DNA from: Firmicutes bacterium UBA5420
GTDB taxonomy: Bacteria > Bacillota > Limnochordia > Darwinibacteriales > Darwinibacteriaceae
Length of the DNA: 5,293 nt
Reading direction: 5' to 3'
Assembly (NCBI GenBank): GCA_002409455.1
Contig: DHNI01000084.1
Span: 1 to 5,293, forward strand
In this document: positions 5,167 to 5,293 of the stretch, piece by piece
How positions within the stretch are numbered: the first letter of the stretch is position 1
Layout of the letters: every line of letters starts with the position of its first letter
The notes under the pieces: generated by a model
The model's database searches: none
The model's input: the letters and a program-made list of their open reading frames with translations, nothing else
Told to the model about the DNA's origin: nothing
Position numbers and translations under genes: made by a program

Positions 5167-5293
5167 TTGGTTCAGCCCTTCCAAGGTTTCCCCTTGTACT
5201 ACGGCTTCTGCTGACTTCTCACGATAAATCTTGTTTCAACCAGGCTTCATACTCCGTTTCCGCCTGTCCGTGAGACCTCCCACGGTAAGACAC

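Larger units (their letters stand above)
3657..5293 (-). mobile_element. Group II intron, 5' end outside the window
   Basis: On the minus strand an intact intron reverse transcriptase is followed by typical domain V (3696-3727) and domain VI (about 3657-3693). The 3' end is placed at CTAC, 3660-3657, matching the usual AY ending. Upstream of the reverse transcriptase, 5196-5218 reads as the purine-rich CAGCAGAAGCCGTAGTAC-type stretch commonly found before the intron ORF, and CAAGG/CCTTG (about 5182-5196) forms a small domain IV stem. Only 142 bases lie before the ORF, too few for domains I-III, so the 5' splice site is past 5293. Intact ORF and ribozyme core suggest a recent, possibly active insertion in an otherwise decayed region. 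Confidence 0.8.

Noticed and set aside
3829..5227. Plus-strand open frames opposite the reverse transcriptase
   Set aside because: Shadows of a complete, motif-bearing reverse transcriptase on the minus strand.

Overview
The window looks like an accessory, decaying stretch of a Firmicutes (clostridial-type) chromosome. The pointers are moderate GC, G-rich Shine-Dalgarno sequences, a PadR-type regulator, a lipobox lipoprotein, an IS1634/IS4-like transposase and an ORF-bearing group II intron. No base identifies the genus. There are no housekeeping genes, tRNA, rRNA or CRISPR array.

Layout: 97-456 (minus) holds the broken remains of a secreted protein with a pre-peptidase C-terminal (PPC) domain, split over several frames. 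561-1070 (minus) is an intact 169-residue PadR-family regulator. 1094-1573 (minus), just upstream of it, is a frameshifted relic of an unidentified multi-pass membrane protein that probably once shared its transcript. 1573-1736 (plus) is the first copy of a small element: a structured leader, a Shine-Dalgarno site and a 30-residue hydrophobic peptide. 1721-2171 (plus) is the 3' part of an IS transposase broken by frameshifts. 2301-2327 is a terminator serving the 309-residue two-domain lipoprotein at 2375-3304 (minus). 3453-3683 (plus) is the second copy of the small element, this time with an excellent sigma-A promoter. It is cut by a group II intron on the opposite strand, whose 3' end lies near 3657 and whose 5' end lies beyond the window. 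The intron's reverse transcriptase (3736-5151) is intact.

Functionally, only padR, the lipoprotein and the intron reverse transcriptase look like complete protein genes. The most interesting signal is the pair of leader-plus-micropeptide elements. The leaders are clearly homologous, share a hairpin with one compensatory base-pair change, and can form an outer stem that covers the ribosome binding site region in one copy. The peptides differ in sequence but are similar in size, start and hydrophobicity. This could be a repeated, translationally controlled small membrane peptide (toxin-like or a mobile micro-element), but function is not shown by the sequence.
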